From: Bradyrhizobium sp. NAS80.1
GTDB taxonomy: Bacteria; Pseudomonadota; Alphaproteobacteria; Rhizobiales; Xanthobacteraceae
DNA length: 61,597 nt
Assembly: GCF_001908205.1 (NCBI RefSeq)
Contig: NZ_LGHL01000111.1
Coordinates: forward strand, 1 to 61,597
Direction: 5' to 3'
In this document: in pieces, positions 1 through 9,285 of the stretch
Position numbering within the stretch: the stretch's first letter is position 1
Layout of the letters: each line of letters opens with the position of its first letter
The notes under the pieces: generated by a model
The model's input: only the letters and a program-made list of their open reading frames with translations
Told to the model about the DNA's origin: nothing
The model's database searches: none
Translations under genes and position numbers: made by a program

Positions 1-2148
1 CCGGCGGCCGCGGCCCCCGCCGCCGCGCCTCAGCAGGGCGTGCTGCCGATCGTGACCAACCAGTTCGCCACCGTCACCGTGGTGTCGAACGAGGAGATTC
101 GCCGCGAGGGCGGCGGCCAGCTCGGCGATCTCCTGTTCTCCAAGCCCGGCATCACCGGCTCGAGCTTCGCGCCCGGCGCCTCCAGCCGGCCGGTCATCCG
201 CGGCCTCGATGTCAACCGCGTCGGCATCGTCGAGAACGGCACCAATGGCGGCGGCGCCTCCGATCTCGGCGAAGATCATTTCGTCCCGATCGATCCGCTT
301 GCGACCAACCAGGTCGAAGTGATGCGCGGGCCGGCCGCGCTCCGCTACGGCTCGACCTCGATCGGCGGCGTCGTCAGCGCCACCAACAACCGGATTCCGG
401 ATGCGCTGCCTTCCTGCGCTCCATCGTTCCAGGCTTACGGCCTGCCGACCAAGGCTCCGCTCGCAACTGCGGCGACGTCGCCCTGCGTCACGGCCGAGAC
501 GCGCACCGCTTTCAGCTCGGTCGACCGTGGCGCCGAAAGCGGAGTGCTGCTCGATACCGGCGGCGGCAACTTTGCTTTCCACGCCGACGCCTATGGCCGC
601 ACGACCTCCGACTATTTCATTCCGAGCTATCCTTATCTGACCGGTCCGTCGCGGCCCGTGTACGGCCGCCAGCCCAACTCGGCTACGCGCTCGGACGGCG
701 CCTCGATCGGCGGCTCCTACTTCTTCCAGGGCGGCTATATCGGCGCGGCGATCACGCAGAACGACTCGCTCTACCACATCCCCGGCATCGACGGCGCCGA
801 CCACGACACGCGGATCGACGGCCACCAGACCAAGATCAACGTCAAGGGCGAGTACCACCCCGACGCCGCCGCGATCGACGCCGTCCGCTTCTGGGCCGGG
901 GCGACCGACTACCGGCACAACGAGCTCGGCCTTGCCGATCCCGCCGATCCCAACAGCGACGGCGTGCGGCAGACCTTCACCAACAAGGAGCAGGAGATCC
1001 GCACCGAGGTGCAGTTGATGCCGTTCAACGCGCGCTTCGCCGAGGTGACGACCGCCTTTGGCCTGCAGGCCGGCCACCAGGAACTGACGGCACCGAGCCC
1101 CGACGATCCCGGTAGCCCGCTCAACGGATTGTGGGATCCGAACAAGAACAACAGGATCGCCGGTTACGTCTTCAACGAGCTGAAATTCAGCGAGACCACC
1201 AAGGCCCAGATTGCCGGACGCATCGAGCATGTCAATCTCTCCGGGACAACGCCGGCATTCATACCTCCCGTGTTCGACGTTAACATCGACCCTGCCAGTA
1301 TTGGTCCTGCCACGTCGCGGAATCCGAACTTCACGCCGAAAAGTGCGAGCATTGGCCTGCTCCAGAATCTGCCGTGGGGTCTGGTCGCCAGCATTACCGG
1401 TCAATACGTCGAACGAGCGCCGAAACCGGCAGAGCTCTTTTCGCGCGGCGCGCATGACGCGACCGCTACCTTCGATATTGGCAATCCAGACCTCGGCATC
1501 GAAACGGCGAAATCGATCGAGGTCGGGTTGCGGCGGGCGACAGGGCCGTTCCGATTCGAACTCACCGGCTACTACACGAAGTTCAACGGCTTCATATTTC
1601 GCCGATTGACCGGCAATACGTGCGACAATGCGGCTTGTGTGGACATCGCCAATCCGGACCAGCTTGAGCTGCAGCAAGCGAGATATTCGCAGCGTGATGC
1701 CATCTTCCGCGGCGGCGAGTTCCAATCGCAGCTCGATGTCGGCGCGTTCCGCGGCGGCATCTGGGGCATCGAGAACCAGCTCGACGTGGTTCGTGCCACC
1801 TTCACCGACGGCACAAACGTGCCGCGCATTCCGCCCTTGCGGATGGGCGGCGGCGTGTTCTGGCGCGACGACAACTGGCTGATGCGCATCAACCTGTTGC
1901 ACGCCTTCGCGCAGAACAATGTCGCCGTGATCGCGGAGACACCGACGCCCGGCTACAACCTGCTGAAGGCCGAGGTGAGCTACAAGACCAAGCTCGACCC
2001 CAACTGGTTCGGTGCGCGCGAGATGATGGCCGGCATCACCGGCAACAATCTCCTCAACCAGAGCATCCGCAACTCGGTGTCCTACACCAAGGACCAGGTC
2101 CTGATGCCCGGCATCGGCGTGCGTGCGTTTGCGAACTTCAAGTTCTAG
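1..2148 (+). CDS. TonB-dependent outer-membrane receptor, ZnuD-like (5' end missing)
   Basis: C-terminal ~715 residues of a TonB-dependent receptor; the frame is open from the first base, so the start, signal peptide and TonB box lie upstream of the window. The plug domain is visible at the beginning (VTVVSNEEIRREGG, RPVIRGLD, then VEVMRGPAALRYGSTSIGGVV). The rest is a 22-strand-type barrel that ends in FANFKF, the aromatic C-terminus expected for BAM-dependent insertion. The stretch around ELFSRGAHDATATFDIGNPDL resembles ZnuD-like zinc receptors, so zinc or another metal complex is the likely cargo; this substrate call is inference. A hairpin follows the stop codon. Confidence 0.9.
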   Translation, partial: PAAAAPAAAPQQGVLPIVTNQFATVTVVSNEEIRREGGGQLGDLLFSKPGITGSSFAPGASSRPVIRGLDVNRVGIVENGTNGGGASDLGEDHFVPIDPLATNQVEVMRGPAALRYGSTSIGGVVSATNNRIPDALPSCAPSFQAYGLPTKAPLATAATSPCVTAETRTAFSSVDRGAESGVLLDTGGGNFAFHADAYGRTTSDYFIPSYPYLTGPSRPVYGRQPNSATRSDGASIGGSYFFQGGYIGAAITQNDSLYHIPGIDGADHDTRIDGHQTKINVKGEYHPDAAAIDAVRFWAGATDYRHNELGLADPADPNSDGVRQTFTNKEQEIRTEVQLMPFNARFAEVTTAFGLQAGHQELTAPSPDDPGSPLNGLWDPNKNNRIAGYVFNELKFSETTKAQIAGRIEHVNLSGTTPAFIPPVFDVNIDPASIGPATSRNPNFTPKSASIGLLQNLPWGLVASITGQYVERAPKPAELFSRGAHDATATFDIGNPDLGIETAKSIEVGLRRATGPFRFELTGYYTKFNGFIFRRLTGNTCDNAACVDIANPDQLELQQARYSQRDAIFRGGEFQSQLDVGAFRGGIWGIENQLDVVRATFTDGTNVPRIPPLRMGGGVFWRDDNWLMRINLLHAFAQNNVAVIAETPTPGYNLLKAEVSYKTKLDPNWFGAREMMAGITGNNLLNQSIRNSVSYTKDQVLMPGIGVRAFANFKF

Positions 2149-2157
2149 AGCCAGTTC

Positions 2158-2178
2158 CGTTCCGATGGAATCGGAACG
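2158..2178 (+). terminator. Hairpin just downstream of the TonB receptor
   Basis: Perfect 9-bp stem CGTTCCGAT / ATCGGAACG with a GGA loop, ten bases after the receptor stop codon. No T-run follows, so it may be a weak terminator or an mRNA 3'-end stabiliser. Confidence 0.4.
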
Positions 2179-2260
2179 GGCTCTCGATCAGGCCCGCTTT
2201 CGAGCCGAGCCGGGGGTGCACCTCCGGCTCAGGGCGCTTAGCAGAACGCGTCAAATCCGC

Positions 2261-2518
2261 TCAGGCGGCGCGCGCCCTTCCGGGTGCATCTTCGAGCCGG
2301 CTCTTCAACATGGCGATCGAGGCGCGCAGATTGTCCAGGCGAGTCCGCAGCGTCACGGCAAGCATGGGATAGGTCGCGCTGCCCGGGTCGGCATTGCCGG
2401 CCTTACGTTCCTCCTCCTTGATATCGGCCTCGAGCATCCGACCGCGCCAGTCCAGGTCGGAAATGAGAGCATGGAGGTGCAGGGACGCAGTCGCATCGAA
2501 ACGGGACGTTGGTTGCAT
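2261..2518 (-). CDS. Conserved small hypothetical protein (85 aa)
   Basis: Encodes an 85-residue soluble protein with no signal peptide or membrane segment. The sequence is mostly predicted helix, with acidic and basic residues alternating in the middle (EADIKEEERKAG) and a basic C-terminus. A GAGG Shine-Dalgarno-like sequence lies about 8 bases before the ATG. It converges on the TonB receptor and lies downstream of the lytic transglycosylase on the same strand, 106 bp away. I do not recognise a family; a coiled-coil or helical-hairpin fold is plausible. It is kept as a gene because of its position, RBS and ordinary composition. Confidence 0.5.
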   Translation of the reverse strand: MQPTSRFDATASLHLHALISDLDWRGRMLEADIKEEERKAGNADPGSATYPMLAVTLRTRLDNLRASIAMLKSRLEDAPGRARAA

Positions 2519-2624
2519 GTGATCGCCTCAATCTGAAACAGCCCCGCTTGCGGTGCGGTGCTTTGCACACACTTCAGCAAGACGGATGCCAGGATCTCGC
2601 GGCGCGCATACGGCGGCGGCGCAT

Positions 2625-3608
2625 TCAGTTGCGCAGCACGTCGCAATACGTACCGACTGCCTTCAGCGTCGCGCATAATTTTTCGGCTCCGCCCCGGGTA
2701 TCTTCGCCGACCCGGACCCGCGCGGCGCCCATCTGGCCAATGATCCCGTGTACAACGACGTGAGGCTCGCGATCGGCAACGATCGCCGCATACTTCGGTA
2801 GCCACTCACGGTACCTGGCAAGCGCCTTGGCCGGAGTGGGCCCGCCGACCACTTCCACACCCCATGGCTTGACGGTTTCAGGTCGCGGCGGAGATTCATC
2901 CGGCTTGGGCTGCATCAAAATGATGGCTGGTAAATTGCACGGAATAACTTCGACCGGGGGCATCTCAACCGGTGCGGTTTGGCCTCCGGCCCATTCTTCA
3001 ACGGAGCGACCTGTCACAAGCCGCACATAGGCCCGCGTTTCCAAGGGAAGCGGCCGCCGGGCGCCAAGCCAATCGCGGACACGTCCAGACCCGGCGTTGT
3101 ACGCGGCTGCCGCAAGGCCGAGATTTCCAAATGCGAGACGAAGGCTGTGCAAGAGTTCACCGGACTTCGCAATCGCTTCCAGCGGATTGAACGGGTCTTC
3201 AAGGCCGCTCAACCTTGCGGTCGCCGGCATGAACTGAGCTATGCCCTGCGCACCTTTCCGGCTGATCGCGTCGGGCCTGAAGTGACTTTCCTGCCAGATC
3301 AGGCGAGTCAAGAAGTCGACCGGCAGGTCATTTGTGGTTGCAGCCGCAGCGAGCGCCTCACACAGGTTTGGTGCCGTGGACGGAGCATTCGGCTCCGGTT
3401 CGTCACTTCGTTTCGTCGGAGAAGTTTCTTCTGATTGGGGATTTTCAGCAGATGGCTGCAGTTGCACCGCAGGGGGATCATCGCCCGCGCCCGATGCAAG
3501 TGTGGGGAACCCGATCGCCACCGTCGTGGACAGGAGCAGTCTCAGCAGGAAGCCGGAAGCTCGGCCGAAGCCGGCAGGCGATGGAGTTTGACCAAGATCA
3601 GACTTCAT
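2625..3608 (-). CDS. Secreted lytic transglycosylase, SLT (LT type 1) family
   Basis: Periplasmic muramidase-like enzyme expected to cleave the glycan strands of peptidoglycan with 1,6-anhydro product formation. The chosen ATG gives a signal-like N-terminus (hydrophobic LLRLLLSTTVAIGFPTLASG, residues ~21-40), then a Pro/Ser/Glu-rich linker to about residue 80, then the SLT domain. Visible motifs are IWQESHFRPDAIS with the probable catalytic Glu107, GAQGIAQFMPATA and AAAYNAGSGRV. After the SLT domain comes ~120 residues of unassigned C-terminal region. A start 45 bases upstream (3653) is in frame and has an AGGA before it, so the N-terminus is uncertain. It follows the antiporter genes by 205 bp and is probably a separate unit. 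Confidence 0.85.
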   Translation of the reverse strand: MKSDLGQTPSPAGFGRASGFLLRLLLSTTVAIGFPTLASGAGDDPPAVQLQPSAENPQSEETSPTKRSDEPEPNAPSTAPNLCEALAAAATTNDLPVDFLTRLIWQESHFRPDAISRKGAQGIAQFMPATARLSGLEDPFNPLEAIAKSGELLHSLRLAFGNLGLAAAAYNAGSGRVRDWLGARRPLPLETRAYVRLVTGRSVEEWAGGQTAPVEMPPVEVIPCNLPAIILMQPKPDESPPRPETVKPWGVEVVGGPTPAKALARYREWLPKYAAIVADREPHVVVHGIIGQMGAARVRVGEDTRGGAEKLCATLKAVGTYCDVLRN

Positions 3609-3813
3609 GACGATCGCTTCCGCCCGGCCGGGCTCGTGGGAAGGCAACCTCATAAATCCTGCCCCAGAACGATCAGCGCGTTCTCCGGAACCCGATTGAT
3701 CAAGATCGGGACTTCAGGGAAGGCGAAGTGGGGTCTATGCAACGCACAACGCCGAAACAGGGAGTGCGTTCCGCCCCATCTCCGTTGCCAACAATAGACT
3801 GTGCTGCGTCGGC

Positions 3814-5508
3814 TCAGGCCGCAAACACAAGAACCATGACAGAGCCCCAGGTTGTGAGCAGGATGTTCGCGACTGGATACGCCGGCGTATAGCCGAGCAC
3901 GGGCACCGGGCTTCCCGATCGCTCCTGGAGAGCGGCCATTGCCGCCGTTACCGTTTGCGCACCGGTCAACCCGCCGAGCAAAAGGATTGGGTTCATGCGC
4001 AAGACGAAATGACCGAAGCAGAATCCGACAATCTGCGGCAACAGCGTCACGACCATGCCGCCGAGCAGCAGGCCGATGCCCGATTCCCGCAAGGAGGAGA
4101 GAAAGATCGGCCCGGCGTGGATCCCGGTGAGCCCGACAAACGCAGCTAGTCCGAGTGACGTCATCAGGCTGATGGCGCCGTCCGGAATCCGGCCGAAGCG
4201 TGGATTGAGCGTGCGGAGGTAGCCAACCAGAAGCCCGGCAAGCAGCGTGCCGACGCTCGTGCTCAGCGCGATCTTGATGCTGCCGACAGGAAAACTCACG
4301 AGAACGCCAACGATGCCGCCGAAGAAGATGGCAAGCCCCAGCACCACGAAATCGATGCTGGTGCTGGGAGCAACGATGACACCGATATGCTTCGCCGCGT
4401 TCTCCACGACCGGTTCGGGGCCGACGATGCGCAGCAGGTCACCACGCTGCAGAACCACGCCGGGCGCAATCGGAAGCTCCTGGCCTCCCCTGCTCCACGA
4501 ACGCAAATAGAGGCCGCGTGTCCAGTCCTGCTGCGAGGCGTCCTGCAGGTTCATGCCCGCGAGCTTGGCGTTGATCAGGAAAACGTCAGCGGCGATCAAG
4601 GGAATGTCGAGCAGCTCCCTGTCCTCAACCTCCTCGGCGCGGGCGCCGATCAGTTCCACGATGATCTGGCGCGGCGCCGATATCGTGATGACGTCGCCCG
4701 GCCCTAGGATAGTATCCGGCTCCGCCTGGAGGATGCGTTCTCCACGGCGGATCCGATGGATGAACAGGCGGTGCTCCGGCAGGCGGGCTTCGGCGGCCGC
4801 GACCGTCGATCCGGCGAGGGAAGAGTCCTCGTCCAGCCGATAGGCCCGCAGCTCGAATTTTCGCCAAGCGGACGCCAGACCCGGCTTGGTGCGGCTCATT
4901 CCCAGCGACTGCTCGAGCTTGAGCGCCTCTTCCCGCAGGTCGATCTTCAGGAGCGCCGGTGCGACCACCGTGCACCACATGATCACGCCCGCATAGCCGA
5001 AGATGTAACAGACCGCATCAGCGACCGCGATATGTGAGACATACAGGGCACGCTGCGCCTCGGGCACCGAGAGGCCGTTGATCGCGTCGGTTGCCGTTCC
5101 CATCGCCGCGCTTTGACTGAGCGCCCCCGACATCAGCCCCGCCGCAAGGCCGGGATCGAGCCCCAGTATCCTCCCTACGACGATTGCGGCCGCAAGGCCG
5201 GTGAAGCACACGACGACGGCGAGCAGCATCGGTTTCAGCCCGTCGCGCTTCATCGCCTGCACGAATTGCGGACCGACGGAGTAGCCGACTCCGAACAGAA
5301 ACAGCAGAAACAGGAAGGATTTGGTCATGCTGGAAACGGGGACACGCGCGAAGTCGCCGACCACCAGGCCGGCGAACAACGAGCCCGTGACCGGGCCAAG
5401 ACTGAAGGCGCCGATCTTGAAGCTTCCGATCCAGTAGCCTGCGGCGATCACCAGGAATAACGCGAGCTCCGGATAACGGAGGAGAAACTGCTCCAGCCAG
5501 GTCAGCAT
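3814..5508 (-). CDS. AspT/YbjL-family aspartate:alanine antiporter, copy 1
   Basis: Integral membrane exchanger of the AAEx (AspT) family, 564 aa. It shows the family layout: an N-terminal block of about five membrane segments, a central cytoplasmic region with two TrkA-C (RCK_C)-like domains (residues ~200-370), and a second membrane block ending at the C-terminus. Recognisable motifs are the glycine-rich GSFKIGAFSLGPVTG segment and the C-terminal GLTGAQTVTAAM...GYTPAYPVANILLTTWGS. In the family, electrogenic aspartate/alanine exchange coupled to cytoplasmic decarboxylation produces proton-motive force. It is the second gene after the other copy, 16 bp downstream, so the two are almost certainly co-transcribed. 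The divergent aspartate decarboxylase supports the substrate; this copy could also transport a related acid. Confidence 0.87.
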   Translation of the reverse strand: MLTWLEQFLLRYPELALFLVIAAGYWIGSFKIGAFSLGPVTGSLFAGLVVGDFARVPVSSMTKSFLFLLFLFGVGYSVGPQFVQAMKRDGLKPMLLAVVVCFTGLAAAIVVGRILGLDPGLAAGLMSGALSQSAAMGTATDAINGLSVPEAQRALYVSHIAVADAVCYIFGYAGVIMWCTVVAPALLKIDLREEALKLEQSLGMSRTKPGLASAWRKFELRAYRLDEDSSLAGSTVAAAEARLPEHRLFIHRIRRGERILQAEPDTILGPGDVITISAPRQIIVELIGARAEEVEDRELLDIPLIAADVFLINAKLAGMNLQDASQQDWTRGLYLRSWSRGGQELPIAPGVVLQRGDLLRIVGPEPVVENAAKHIGVIVAPSTSIDFVVLGLAIFFGGIVGVLVSFPVGSIKIALSTSVGTLLAGLLVGYLRTLNPRFGRIPDGAISLMTSLGLAAFVGLTGIHAGPIFLSSLRESGIGLLLGGMVVTLLPQIVGFCFGHFVLRMNPILLLGGLTGAQTVTAAMAALQERSGSPVPVLGYTPAYPVANILLTTWGSVMVLVFAA

Positions 5509-5524
5509 CTCAAGCGGCCGGTTT

Positions 5525-7216
5525 CTACGTCATCAGCATGACGAGCACCATGCCCCAGATCGTCAGCAGTGTGTTTCCGACCGCGTAGGTGACGGTATAG
5601 CCGAGACCCGGAATCTGGCTCTTGGCGCGATCGTTGATCATGCCGAGCGAGGCAGTGGTGGTCCGTGCGCCGGAACAGCACCCGAGCACGATGGCGTCAT
5701 GGAAGCGGAACAGGTATTTGCCGACATACATTGCGAGGATCAGCGGCACCGTCGTCGCCACGACGCCCCACAGGAACAGCCCGATGCCAAGCGCCTTCAG
5801 GCCGGCAACGAAGCCCGGTCCCGACGAGATACCAACGATGGCAATGAACACGTTCAGGCCGACGGAATTCATGAACCAGACGGTTGGTGAGGGAATCCGG
5901 CCGAAGGTCGGGTGTACGGAGCGCAGCCAGCCGAAGAACAGGCCCGAGATCAGCGCTCCACCGGAGGTGGACAGCGTGAGGGGAACGCTGCCAATCTTGT
6001 AGACGATCGCGCCGACCAGCGCGCCGATAGCGATGGCGGCACCGATGAAAGCAACGTCGGCGACGTCGGTTGCCCGATCCGGCCGGCCAAGCATCTTCGT
6101 CGCGGCCGCGACATCGGGCGTGCGTCCAACGATGGTGACGATGTCGCCCCGATTCAGCTTGGTGTTGGGAAGGATGGGGATCTCGACCGCGATCGCGCCC
6201 CTCGTGATCTTGCGCAGGAACACGCCGCGCGATGCCGGGCTCTTCGCTACCTCCTCCAGCGTCTTACCGTCGACGTCCTTGCTGGTCACGTAGACATCGA
6301 CGCCTTCGATCGGCATGGCGAGCAGCTCGCGATCGTCGACTTCCTCCGCTTGTTCGCCGATCAGCTGGACGAGTACGTCGCGCCGGCCTGCCACGGCCAC
6401 GACATCACCCGCATGAATCACGGCATCGGACATCGCATCGATGATCTTCCCGTCCTGCCGTAGCCGCAGAATGAACACCCGTTGATCGGGGACCAGCGCC
6501 TCGGCCTCCTGCACCGTTTTCCCGACCGCCGGGCCGCGCTCGCGAACGCGGAATGCACGGACCTCGAACTGGTGCCACGCGGTGCCGGGACCGCCCAACT
6601 GCTTCTTGCCGCCCTGCTCCTCCTCATATCTCTTGCACGCGGCTTCGAGATCGATGCCGAGCAGGGCCGGGCCAAACAGAGCAAGGACGATCGCGGATCC
6701 GACGGTACCAAAAATATAGGTGACCGCGTAGGCGACGGGCATGCCGTCGAGGATCTTCTTGGTTTCTTCCGGCGAGAGCCCGAGGCGGTTGATGGCATCG
6801 GTCGCCAGACCCATTGACGCCGAAATCGTCTGCGAACCGGCATAAAGTCCGGCGGCCGAACCGACATCGTAACCGGCGATCTTCGCCGCGACATACGGGG
6901 CGAGCAAGCAGAACACGCATACGACGGCAGCGAAAATCGCCTGGGGAATACCGTCGTGCGCGATGCCGCGCACGAATTGCGGCCCGACGCCGTAGCCGAT
7001 GGCAAACAGGAACATCAGGAAGAAGAACGGCTTGAGCGGACCTGTAATCGTGATCCCGATCTGGCCGATGATAACAGCGGCGATCAACGTTGCCGTGACA
7101 GCCCCCAGTCCCAGGCCCTTATAAGTGAAGGATCCGAAATAGTAGCCGAGGGCCAAGGATAGGAAGATCGCGATTTCCGGATAGCTCTTGAGCGTCTGAA
7201 AGAACCAGTCGATCAT
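5525..7216 (-). CDS. aspT: AspT-family aspartate:alanine antiporter, copy 2
   Basis: Second AAEx-family exchanger, 563 aa and colinear with the downstream copy: N-terminal membrane block (GSFTYKGLGLGAVTA), two RCK_C-like domains with the recurring GDVV and GDIV segments, and a C-terminal membrane block with GARTTTASLGMIND and GYTVTYAVGNTLL. The copies are clearly diverged paralogues rather than a recent duplication. A GGGGGTGA ribosome-binding site precedes the ATG. It is the first gene of the leftward operon and its promoter region is shared with the aspartate decarboxylase gene transcribed the other way, which is the arrangement expected for an aspartate-alanine exchange cycle. An FNR/FixK-type box lies 130 bp upstream of the start codon. 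Confidence 0.88.
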   Translation of the reverse strand: MIDWFFQTLKSYPEIAIFLSLALGYYFGSFTYKGLGLGAVTATLIAAVIIGQIGITITGPLKPFFFLMFLFAIGYGVGPQFVRGIAHDGIPQAIFAAVVCVFCLLAPYVAAKIAGYDVGSAAGLYAGSQTISASMGLATDAINRLGLSPEETKKILDGMPVAYAVTYIFGTVGSAIVLALFGPALLGIDLEAACKRYEEEQGGKKQLGGPGTAWHQFEVRAFRVRERGPAVGKTVQEAEALVPDQRVFILRLRQDGKIIDAMSDAVIHAGDVVAVAGRRDVLVQLIGEQAEEVDDRELLAMPIEGVDVYVTSKDVDGKTLEEVAKSPASRGVFLRKITRGAIAVEIPILPNTKLNRGDIVTIVGRTPDVAAATKMLGRPDRATDVADVAFIGAAIAIGALVGAIVYKIGSVPLTLSTSGGALISGLFFGWLRSVHPTFGRIPSPTVWFMNSVGLNVFIAIVGISSGPGFVAGLKALGIGLFLWGVVATTVPLILAMYVGKYLFRFHDAIVLGCCSGARTTTASLGMINDRAKSQIPGLGYTVTYAVGNTLLTIWGMVLVMLMT

Positions 7217-7345
7217 GATGTCACCCCCGTTCGTGCCGTCGGCGCGCGCCCGCTCGCTCCGGCGCGACGTCGCGGATCGAAGACCCGACGACGAGCGCTC
7301 AAGCAGTATCGATCAACATGAGGCGGCGGGTCGGACGGGAGATGT

Positions 7346-7359
7346 TTGATTTATGTCAA
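7346..7359 (-). promoter_or_regulatory. FNR/FixK-type box upstream of the antiporter operon
   Basis: TTGATTTATGTCAA matches TTGA-N6-TCAA exactly and the FNR consensus TTGAT-N4-ATCAA at 9 of 10 positions. Its centre is about 136 bp from the antiporter ATG. A possible -10 element (GATACT on the minus strand, near 7300-7305) would put it upstream of the promoter in an activating position. The divergent gap 7217-7572 contains this box, the one at 7461-7474 and no other gene. Confidence 0.72.
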
Positions 7360-7460
7360 GCGTGACGGCTGAGCTGCGCGGCCTCCGAGGTCCCACCGAC
7401 GACATCGTCGCGCTGCGTTGCGGCACGGCGGCGATTCGGAGCGTCATTCCCGCCTAAGCC

Positions 7461-7474
7461 TTGAGGTAGATCAA
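7461..7474 (+). promoter_or_regulatory. FNR/FixK-type box upstream of aspartate decarboxylase
   Basis: TTGAGGTAGATCAA matches TTGA-N6-TCAA exactly and TTGAT-N4-ATCAA at 9 of 10 positions. Its centre is about 105 bp before the decarboxylase ATG, leaving room for a promoter with the box near -40 and a leader of about 65 bases. It is 115 bp centre to centre from the other box. Confidence 0.74.
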
Positions 7475-7572
7475 GGGACACCGCCAACCGCCGATCATTC
7501 TGAGCGCGATTGCGCGGGCGCGGGAGCCTCGTCCACCTCGCCCCAACAGATCGCACAGTTTGGGAGTGTCAT

Positions 7573-9189
7573 ATGGCCGATCTCTTGACGCTGAAAAAAT
7601 TCGAGGCGCTGAGCCCGTTCGAGATCAAGGACGAGCTGATCAATCTCGCCAAGGCGACGTCGAGACGGACCCAATCCGCGTTCCTGAACGCCGGCCGCGG
7701 CAATCCGAACTGGGTGGCCACCACGCCGCGCGAAGGCTTCTTCCTGCTGGGACAGTTCGCAATCACCGAAAGCAAGCGGGTCATGGAGCACCCGGCCGGA
7801 ATTGGCGGCATGCCTCAGGCGAAGGGCATTGCCGCTCGGTTTGAGGCTTGGCTCGCCAAGGCCTCTGACATGCCGGGCGCGGGCTTCCTTTCGGAGATGC
7901 TGCCCTTTGCGGTCAAGAAATTCGGCTTCGACCCGGACGCCTTCGTCCACGAGCTCGTCGATTCCATCATCGGCGACAACTATCCGGTGCCGGACCGTAT
8001 GCTGGTGCACAACGAAAAGATCGTGCACGAATATCTGATGTGGGCCGTTTGCGGTGAGCCGCCACCGGCCGGCAAGTTCGACATCTATGCGGTCGAGGGC
8101 GGCACGGCGGCGATGTGCTACCTGTTCAAGTCGCTCAAGGCCAACCGCCTATTGCTTCCCGGCGACACCATCGCGCTGGGAACGCCGATCTTCACGCCCT
8201 ACATCGAGATGACGCACCTGGAGGATTACGACCTCAAGGTTGTCCAGATCAGGGCGCCGCAGGAAAACAAATTCCAGTTCACCGACGAGGAAATCAGGAA
8301 GCTGGAGGATCCGAAGATCAAGGCGTTCTTCATCGTCAATCCCGCCAATCCCTCCGGGATGGGGGTGAGCCCGGAGACGATCGCGAAGCTGGGCCATCTG
8401 GTCAGGACCAAGCGCCCCGATCTCATGCTGCTCACCGACGACGTCTACGGTACCTTCGTTCACGGTTTCCGCTCACTGCTGGGCGAGCTCCCGCACAACA
8501 CCATTGGCGTCTATTCCTATTCGAAATATTTCGGCTGCACGGGATGGCGGCTCGGCGCCATCGCCATTCATGAAGACAACATCTTCGACAAGATGATTGC
8601 GAAGCTGCCCGACGACGCCGTGAAGGCGCTCGACAAGCGTTACGGGCCGCTGACGCTGGAGCCGCGCAAGCTGAAATTCATCGATCGAATCGTTGCCGAC
8701 AGTCGCGACGTCGCGCTCAATCACACTGCGGGCCTGTCGCTGCCGCAGCAGGTGATGATGAGCCTTTTCTCGCTCTCGGAGATGATGGACACGAAGAAGG
8801 CCTATCAGGCCGCCTGCATGGAAATCGTCAACAAGCGGCTGTGGGCGCTGCTCGATGGCCTGGGACTCGCCGACAAGCTGTCGCCCAATCCAAACTACGA
8901 CGCTTATTACGCCCTGATCGATTTCGAGTTCTGGGCCCGAAAGAACATCGGAGACGAAGCCGTCGATTATCTGAAGAAGCACATCCATCCGCTCGATCTT
9001 GCGTTCCGCTTGGCGGAAGCCCACGGGATCGTGCTGCTGAACGGTGGCGGCTTCGATGCCCCCGAATGGTCGCTCCGTATTTCCCTGGCGAACCTGCCGG
9101 ACGACGTCTACGACGATATCGGACGGGGCGTTCGGTCGATTGCCAGAGGATACCGCGACACATACGAAGCGTCTAAGGGGGGAAGCTAA
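7573..9189 (+). CDS. asdA: Aspartate 4-decarboxylase (bifunctional with aspartate transaminase)
   Basis: PLP-dependent fold-type I enzyme that removes the beta-carboxyl of L-aspartate to give L-alanine and CO2, with side aspartate aminotransferase activity in the family. The 538-aa length is close to the ~533 aa usual for AsdA/AspD. The Schiff-base lysine is in SYSKYFGCTGWRLG (about Lys318), and WSLRISLANL carries the carboxylate-binding arginine (about Arg502). The long N-terminal extension with NAGRGNPNW is typical of this subclass. The ATG chosen has GGGAG 7 bases upstream; the frame is open 63 bases further. It is divergent from two antiporter genes, so product alanine would be exported in exchange for aspartate. 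A small stem (ACGCCCTG / CAGGGCGT, 9209-9225) follows the gene. Confidence 0.95.
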   Translation: MADLLTLKKFEALSPFEIKDELINLAKATSRRTQSAFLNAGRGNPNWVATTPREGFFLLGQFAITESKRVMEHPAGIGGMPQAKGIAARFEAWLAKASDMPGAGFLSEMLPFAVKKFGFDPDAFVHELVDSIIGDNYPVPDRMLVHNEKIVHEYLMWAVCGEPPPAGKFDIYAVEGGTAAMCYLFKSLKANRLLLPGDTIALGTPIFTPYIEMTHLEDYDLKVVQIRAPQENKFQFTDEEIRKLEDPKIKAFFIVNPANPSGMGVSPETIAKLGHLVRTKRPDLMLLTDDVYGTFVHGFRSLLGELPHNTIGVYSYSKYFGCTGWRLGAIAIHEDNIFDKMIAKLPDDAVKALDKRYGPLTLEPRKLKFIDRIVADSRDVALNHTAGLSLPQQVMMSLFSLSEMMDTKKAYQAACMEIVNKRLWALLDGLGLADKLSPNPNYDAYYALIDFEFWARKNIGDEAVDYLKKHIHPLDLAFRLAEAHGIVLLNGGGFDAPEWSLRISLANLPDDVYDDIGRGVRSIARGYRDTYEASKGGS

Positions 9190-9285
9190 AGGAAACGCGG
9201 CTACCGCGACGCCCTGACAGGGCGTTGCCCGTGCGACACTCTTGGATCGAGGATGTGCGACAATAGCAATCATAGGAGGGTGATC

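Noticed and set aside
3690..3715. TTGATCAAG within a CCCGAT...ATCGGG palindrome downstream of the antiporters
   Set aside because: It contains an 8-bp TTGATCAA, but the halves are not separated by six bases as an FNR/FixK box needs, and it lies after the genes rather than at a promoter.
9209..9225. Stem after the aspartate decarboxylase as terminator
   Set aside because: Loop of one base and no T-run; too weak to be listed as a terminator.
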